DNA from: Dyadobacter sp. NIV53
Lineage (GTDB): Bacteria > Bacteroidota > Bacteroidia > Cytophagales > Spirosomataceae
Assembly: GCF_019711195.1 (NCBI RefSeq)
Contig: NZ_CP081299.1
Span: 496,001 to 560,000, forward strand
Length of the DNA stretch: 64,000 nucleotides
Direction: 5' to 3'
Positions 58,730-64,000 of the stretch are shown here, piece by piece. The position numbers were made by a program, and so were the translations under genes. Each line of letters begins with the position of its first letter. Position 1 is the first letter of the stretch. The notes under the pieces are model-generated. The model made no database searches. It saw nothing but the letters and a program-made list of their open reading frames with translations, and had not been told where the DNA came from.

Positions 58730-60073
58730 TTAGTTTTTCCATGTTGTAATCCATTTTTTAGCGGTAAAACTGTCTTGTTCCTTGGCAAGATCTACCTCAG
58801 GATCAATTAATAAATTACTTTGGTGGCCATTTACAGAAGCGTAACAAACAGCCCGGATTTCAGTTTCTCCTACCCCCGATTTGACATAATGGTCGTGGAG
58901 CATATGCGCAAACTGTATGATCATATCTGGCTGAAAACTACATTGCCTGGCCTGAATTCTGGTCAGAAACTGAGCTGGTTTTACCGTAAATTGTTTGCCT
59001 GTTTCCATCACTTTAACTTCATATTCCAAAGAAGCATTTTTTTCCATCAGCATAATATTCCACGAAAAGCGGAAACCCTGCTCATGCCAGAGTACATTGC
59101 CCGCATACAAATGACTCCGAAAAGGCATCAGTAGCTGAAGGAAAAAAACAACACTAAAAATGCGATTGTTTTAGCATAACTACGGATTGGCAGTATGGTT
59201 GAAACCTGAAAATTCCTCCATTTTCCAAACAGAAAGTTCAATACTTGTTGATGGAAAGATGCAGGGAAAAAAATGAGCGCCGTACAGATCATCATCCATG
59301 GAAACATCCCGATAAAAAACAGGAAATGAGTCATGATGTGAAATAGTACAATGATGCCGTACATGTAAATCCTGGTTTTACTGAAACTTAATAAAAAGGG
59401 TGCGCCAAGATCAAAAAACAACGCAAACCAGCTTAATAAAAAAGCTACCCAGGCTTCGGACAATAAGGATCCGATAAGGGGAAAATCCTGATTAGCTGAC
59501 AACCATATACGTAAAGGCTGCGCTTCAAAAAGCCAGTCGTAACGAAGTTTGGCAATTCCACCGAAAAAGTAAACCAATCCAACCTGTATGCGCAAAGCCC
59601 ATAACATCCAGTAAGGAATTCTGCTTAAACGGCTGGACTTGAAGATGTAGTTATCCAAAGAAAAACTTCCGTTCATAGGCAAAAAACACATCAGCAATGC
59701 CAGTAAACTGACCTGATAATAATGGTTCAGATAAACACTTTTGTCAAGCAGTTCAACATAAGTAAAAAGCAAAAAAAGGAAATAATTGCAAAGCGGCAGA
59801 ACAACCCGAAAGTGATCAGAAGCGAAAGGATAACAAGCAAATAAAATACCCAGTGCATGTAAGGATCAGGCAATGGACTTAGCCATTCAAAGCCGTAAAA
59901 CGGAAAAAAAATTGGGGTTTGACGTAAAAATCAGTAATCCAGCCACGAAGGATAAACCGCATTTCAGACACAAAAAGCAGGAGTCCAAATACAATCCGAA
60001 AGAAAGCAAGTGATTCACTTCCAACAAGTTTACTTCCTTCCAAACTAAGTTTATTTGCAAACATACTTTCCAC
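58730..60073 (-). pseudogene. HTTM-domain membrane protein, three frameshifts
   Basis: Three minus-strand frames and the bases between them make one HTTM protein of about 448 residues. Breaks are at A4 59897-59900, A7 59771-59777 and A7 59142-59148 (plus-strand numbering). One base added at each gives FRFYGFEWLSPLPDPYMHW, FFLLFTYVELLDKSVY and FFLQLLMPFRSHLYAGNVL. Start is GTG 60073 or ATG 60064. HTTM proteins share the vitamin-K gamma-carboxylase fold, with several membrane helices and a C-terminal globular part. The HEQGFRFSWNIMLMEK stretch is typical. In Bacteroidota they often neighbour imelysins. Function is unknown. The three breaks are most likely sequencing artefacts. Confidence 0.9.
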
Positions 60074-60098
60074 TCTTAACGCTTAACTTTCAACATAT

Positions 60099-61220
60099 TT
60101 AGTCTCCGTCATTGTCACTGAAAGTCAGCAGCACACCCAGGTTATTGATCATGTCCACCTCCATCATTACCTGCAATTTCTTCACTTCGTCGTACGCGGC
60201 ACTTACCAGGCTGGTTTGACTTGTAACGGCTGTGCTCAGTGGCGATGTGATCAGGTCCAGTTTAGTATGCACCAGGGCAAACTGATTTTTGATCCTGGTA
60301 CTCAGCAACTCACTGCCTGACTTAGCCCCGGCATTATCCAGAATATCGTCAAAACCTGCACCGCTGGCTCCACTCAGGCTTGTTCCGTTAAATGTATTCT
60401 CAATGGATTGCAGTTCAGCCTTCATGAGAACCATTGACGCATTGCTAAACGGGGCATCAACCAGGCCAGGCTGTGGTGTTCCGCTGTTTCTTTTTCCAAG
60501 CGGCGCTCCCAGACGTTCATCTTTAATAGTATAAATCAAATCAATCATTTTATTGGAAAGCATACCAAAAGACGAATTGATATCCCTACCATCAGCGGTA
60601 ATGAAAGTTTTCAGGTAATTATCTCCATCTGCTTTCCATTTTGACAGGATTGTCGTTGATTGTGTTTCAAGATTAACACAAAGCGCTTTCAGATATGCTA
60701 TCCTGTTTGTTGCGCCTGCGCCACTAAAACCGGATATGACCGCCGCGTTACCACTGCTATTAAAAATGATATATTCAATAGTCGGAATTCCTTTTACATT
60801 GGCACCAAGGCCTTCTATATAGGCATTGTTAATGGGCGCAGTTGGCTGGCTTATTGCCTTTTCAATACTGGTATAGTTTGTTGGGGTAAAATAAATACCT
60901 GATGAAAGAAAATCATTCTCAATTGGTCCTTGTGTAAATAAGGAGGCCATTTTCCAGGCTTTAGCTGTATTAAGCCAGGCGGCCTGCAATGCCGAAAGTT
61001 TTTGTTCACTCTGAACATCAGCAGTATACGCATCTGCTGCAACTGTCAAAGTCTTGGAATTGGCCAGAAATGCTTCAAAAGAGGGAATAATAATGTTATT
61101 CCCTACATTAGTCAACATGGCGACACGGTCTGTGCTATCCGCCGGATCAGGATTATCCTTTGAAGAACACGCCATTATAATGGCATTTATGGAAAGGAAA
61201 TAAATTATTTTTTTGAACAT
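60099..61220 (-). CDS. Imelysin-family lipoprotein (second copy)
   Basis: I start at ATG 61220 (MFKKIIYFLSINAIIMACSS, a lipoprotein signal with Cys near residue 18), giving 373 residues. The rest is all-helical with the imelysin pattern LQAAWLNTAKAWKMASLF and SSGIYFTPTNYTSIEKAI. The motif equivalent to GxHxxE is GIPTIEYIIF here, with Pro in place of His. The family sits in the outer membrane or periplasm and has been linked with iron uptake; the peptidase name is historical. It is 17 bases from the di-haem protein stop. It differs clearly from the first imelysin at 62802. Confidence 0.93.
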   Translation of the reverse strand: MFKKIIYFLSINAIIMACSSKDNPDPADSTDRVAMLTNVGNNIIIPSFEAFLANSKTLTVAADAYTADVQSEQKLSALQAAWLNTAKAWKMASLFTQGPIENDFLSSGIYFTPTNYTSIEKAISQPTAPINNAYIEGLGANVKGIPTIEYIIFNSSGNAAVISGFSGAGATNRIAYLKALCVNLETQSTTILSKWKADGDNYLKTFITADGRDINSSFGMLSNKMIDLIYTIKDERLGAPLGKRNSGTPQPGLVDAPFSNASMVLMKAELQSIENTFNGTSLSGASGAGFDDILDNAGAKSGSELLSTRIKNQFALVHTKLDLITSPLSTAVTSQTSLVSAAYDEVKKLQVMMEVDMINNLGVLLTFSDNDGD

Positions 61221-61236
61221 ATTCTTTTTGGTCTTA

Positions 61237-62654
61237 CTATAAGGAATCAATAAATTTAAGCAGCGCATCACGGTCAGATCTAGAAAAGTTCATAAAAACC
61301 TGTTTCGATTTTTCTGCTTCTCCACCGTGCCACAAAATAGCTTCTTCCGTATTTCTTGCACGCCCGTCGTGCAGTAAAGTGGTGTGTTTATTCACGGTTT
61401 TCACCAAACCAATTCCCCATAGCGGTGCCGTACGCCATTCAGTACCAGTTGCTTCATAATCAGGGCGGTTGTCAGCGAGTCCATCTCCCATATCATGCAA
61501 AAGCAGATCGGTGTATGGACGGATTGTTTGCGCAGAAAGATAGGACGGAGAATCGGATTTTCCGGTTACCATTTTTGCAATATGACAGCCCGAACAGTTA
61601 GCTTGCAGAAACAGTGTTTTTCCGTTAACTACCTCTTTGTCTGCCCAGTTTCTTCGACCAGGAACGGCTAACGCTTTGATATAGAACACTACATCCTGAA
61701 ATATTTTATCTTCAATTTCTGGTGAACCTCCATTTGATAAAGTACCATACTTTGTTTTTTGCCCTTCGGTAAAGTTTTCACTTTGAAACAAGGAAGAGGT
61801 TATACTAAGATCACCATTAAAAGCAGCAGCTGTTTGCTGTTCTACCGTAGACTGGTTTGCCTTCCAGCCAAAACGGCCGATTACTTTTTTTGTGTTTTGA
61901 AATCCCAGACATAGTTGGGCCTTCCCGAAATACCATCCCCGTTCTGATCATTCACATCTGCAAATGACAAAATGGTAGTTTCTGATACAGCTTCCAGGTG
62001 GCCGGTACCCGACATTAGTGTTGAAATCCTGGGAGAGATCAAGGTGCCCGACATTGGCCCGTATTTCAGATTTGAAAAAATATAGGTTGGTTTTCTTATT
62101 GAAAAACTTTTGCCATCCGGGTAACTACCCGGTACTTCCTGGTAATTCACAGCCACATCACCTTCTGCTACAACGCCGATAATTGCACGCGGATTAAACT
62201 GTTCACCATAATTGGGATCATGGATCGGCTCGCCATGTTGCCCTTTTCCCGGGACAGACAAGCGGAATAATAAAGAAGACGTTACAGACTGATCTGTATT
62301 AACAGGCATTCCTTTCCCATCCTGAAAATGGCAGGCAGAACAGGAAGTTGCATTAAAAAACGGCCCTAATCCATCCCTTGCACTGGTTGACGAAGGAGCT
62401 GTAACCCAGTTATTTCTGTTAAAGGAATTCCCAATCACAAACTGGTCCACTTCATCGGTGGTCAGCCCAAGCAGGGAATTTCCGAATGCATTGGCTGTCT
62501 GGTCGAAAACAGTACCATCCTTCCCTCCTGAATAAGCCTCATCCGTATCTGTTACGACTTCGGATTCCACATCAGGAGAATTACACTGACTAAAAAACGC
62601 CATTCCCGCAATCCAAATGAAAAGTGAGATTAAACGCTTGTAACTGATATTCAC
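61237..62654 (-). pseudogene. Di-haem oxidoreductase (DHOR) lipoprotein, frameshifted
   Basis: Two frames, 62717-61881 and the one ending at 61237, join if one base is added to the T7 run at 61885-61891. The joined protein reads TQKKVIGRFGWKANQ across the break and has about 472 residues. I prefer GTG 62654 (MNISYKRLISLFIWIAGMAF, then SQC as the lipid site), because the ATG at 62717 lies in the terminator of the gene before. Haem-binding sites are CSACH in the first half and CSGCH in the second. It is a periplasmic, lipid-anchored electron-transfer protein. It lies between the two imelysin genes, so it likely works with them. Confidence 0.9.
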
Positions 62655-62706
62655 TGGCAATATTATTAATTTTTTATTTCGTCGTCTTCCTGATTTTCTG
62701 ATAGGG

Positions 62707-62739
62707 AAAGAAGTCAACTTTTAAAAAGTTGACTTCTTT
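62707..62739 (-). terminator. Hairpin within the imelysin-DHOR gap
   Basis: A nearly perfect 16-base-pair inverted repeat (AAGTCAACTTTT / AAAAGTTGACTT core) lies 63 bases past the first imelysin stop. The minus-strand tail is not a clean U-run, so it may act as a partial terminator or as mRNA-end protection between genes. Confidence 0.6.
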
Positions 62740-62801
62740 TTTTCAATAAGCAAACATCTTTCAATTAATGCTGGCTTCTTTACCCGGTACAAAAGTACCT
62801 T

Positions 62802-63992
62802 TTAATTACTTTCAGGAATAGTCAGACTAACACCAATCGCATTTGCAGCAACAGTAAGCTGGTCGGCTTGGGTACGTAAGGCAGTAATAGCAGCTTTAAA
62901 TAAATCCGGGCTTGTTGTTACCGACTGATCAACCGGAGCAGGAATGGCATTGATAGCTGCAACTGATGCATCCAGTTTTGCAATCATGGCCGTATTTACG
63001 GCTGCGTCTTTCGCTTTCACCAGATCGTCTAGCCCAGGGCCATCGAAAACTGTACCGTCAGTACGCGTATATTTTCCAACATACACATTGTATATGCCGG
63101 CTTCATCATATATAAAGTCATTTTTTGTATTGTCTGAAAAACAGGAATGTTCATCTTCCTGATCCTTGTTTTCGAGTAATACTGTCATACGTTCGCCGGA
63201 AAGTTCACCTTTTGTCAGTTTGCCCATCCCGTTCAGTATATTCATTAAAGAATTATCCACGTTTGCAGAAGAAGTGAAATCAACGCGATAAGCGCCTGTC
63301 GTTCCCCATTGTGCTGTTACAGCTTCTAGATCTTTTACCAATAAATCGGTTACAATTTTCAGGTACTGGCCTCTTCTTGCCTGATTTAAACCGGTACCAC
63401 CAACTACATAATCCGTGTATGCGCGTTTACCCGGGCTATCTGCATAAAGATCCTGTCCCCATAGCAAAAACTCAATGGCATGAAAACCAACTTTTACATC
63501 AGTATCTCCATTTTTCTCATTATCGCTCAGCAAAACAGCTTCAGTAATTGCCGGATAACCAGTCAGATCGTTGATCACTCCCAAATTTAAAATGGTATCT
63601 GCACCGGCATTTGTTTTGGCAGCCACATAGTCAATGTAGGATTCGTCAAGTGGCCATGCATTGATCAGCCCTTCAAAATTATCAGCAGCATTATCAATCG
63701 GGCCATCATAAAAACGAAAAGCTTCTGTCTGCAGATAAGGAACGCGGCTTTTGAGCCATGCCGTTTTACAATCAGCCAAACCTTGTGCAGTTGGATTTAA
63801 AACAAATGCATTCACCTGGGTTTGTAATGCTTTTGCAAGTGTAGTGGCATCCTGATAATTTGCCAGAGCAAGGCCTGCATAGTTTTCTACGACCTGCTGG
63901 CGAAGCGGATCCACTTTTGTTATATCGTCATCGTCAGAGTCGCATGATGCCAGGAATCCGAGCATTAAAACTGGTAAAATAAATTTTTTCAT
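62802..63992 (-). CDS. Imelysin-family lipoprotein (first copy)
   Basis: The 396-residue product has a lipoprotein signal (MKKFILPVLMLGFLASCDS, lipid Cys near residue 17). It contains the imelysin motif GFHAIEFLLWGQD (GxHxxE), DCKTAWLKSRVPYLQTEAF and TAWLK..RVPY-type helices in a repeated two-domain layout. The ending is SLTIPESN. It is the upstream gene of the iron-uptake-like cluster: DHOR, second imelysin, HTTM protein and TonB receptor follow on the same strand. I infer metal capture at the cell surface. It starts just inside the right edge of the window. Confidence 0.94.
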   Translation of the reverse strand: MKKFILPVLMLGFLASCDSDDDDITKVDPLRQQVVENYAGLALANYQDATTLAKALQTQVNAFVLNPTAQGLADCKTAWLKSRVPYLQTEAFRFYDGPIDNAADNFEGLINAWPLDESYIDYVAAKTNAGADTILNLGVINDLTGYPAITEAVLLSDNEKNGDTDVKVGFHAIEFLLWGQDLYADSPGKRAYTDYVVGGTGLNQARRGQYLKIVTDLLVKDLEAVTAQWGTTGAYRVDFTSSANVDNSLMNILNGMGKLTKGELSGERMTVLLENKDQEDEHSCFSDNTKNDFIYDEAGIYNVYVGKYTRTDGTVFDGPGLDDLVKAKDAAVNTAMIAKLDASVAAINAIPAPVDQSVTTSPDLFKAAITALRTQADQLTVAANAIGVSLTIPESN

Positions 63993-64000
63993 ATGTATCC

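Noticed and set aside
62655..62717. ATG 62717 as the start of the di-haem oxidoreductase
   Set aside because: It lies in the hairpin following the first imelysin gene and adds a charged leader before the lipoprotein signal. GTG 62654 gives a clean signal peptide.

Overview
The window looks like chromosomal DNA from a Cytophagales-type member of the Bacteroidota, most like Dyadobacter/Spirosoma relatives. The clues are AT-rich intergenic DNA, secreted proteins with C-terminal type IX secretion (Por) sorting tails, DUF3078, imelysin and HTTM proteins, a carboxypeptidase-regulatory-domain TonB receptor, Sde182-type and PVC-type secreted proteins, and a lack of clear Shine-Dalgarno sequences. The genus is an inference. 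One tRNA (Asp, GTC) is present. I saw no rRNA, CRISPR array, insertion sequence or phage.

Layout. 1-8 kb: the start of an M4-type metallopeptidase, MscL, a broken DUF3078 outer-membrane protein, a secreted Arg/Pro-rich protein, an OmpR-type two-component pair, a USP-like protein and a bestrophin. 8-23 kb: a lipoprotein, two small basic proteins, a GAF-domain protein, a very large secreted metalloprotease/vWA protein, an SGNH hydrolase and a cupredoxin-dehydrogenase. 23-37.8 kb: an MBOAT/SGNH O-acetylation pair, an Xre/RES toxin-antitoxin pair, a malectin/sorting-domain protein, an Sde182-type protein, a DinB protein, a beta-helix lipoprotein, an enolase-superfamily dehydratase and a membrane-anchored esterase.

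38.1-46.9 kb is the most interesting part: two converging gene sets made almost entirely of immune-type signalling domains. The plus-strand set encodes a TIR-like protein with two membrane helices, a membrane coiled-coil protein, a small TIR protein and a 1075-residue TIR-LRR-Roc-COR-TIR protein. The minus-strand set encodes a lysozyme-like protein, a caspase-like protein with an EF-hand loop and a C-terminal TIR domain, and a protein resembling the N-terminal part of animal ASK kinases (nucleoside-hydrolase-like domain plus TPR-like repeats). All seven reading frames are intact. I infer a multi-gene NAD-cleaving or abortive-infection defence system.

47-56 kb: an esterase, tRNA-Asp, an aldo/keto reductase, an AraC regulator divergent from a PhyH-type dioxygenase, two low-complexity secreted proteins around a DUF72 protein, and an esterase lipoprotein. 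56-64 kb: a minus-strand iron-uptake-like cluster of imelysin, di-haem oxidoreductase, second imelysin, HTTM protein and TonB receptor.

Caution on sequence quality. Eleven genes carry single-base frameshifts, and about eleven of the fourteen shifts look like one base missing, mostly from A/T homopolymers. This looks more like sequencing or assembly error than real gene decay. Most genes marked pseudogene here are therefore probably intact in the organism.
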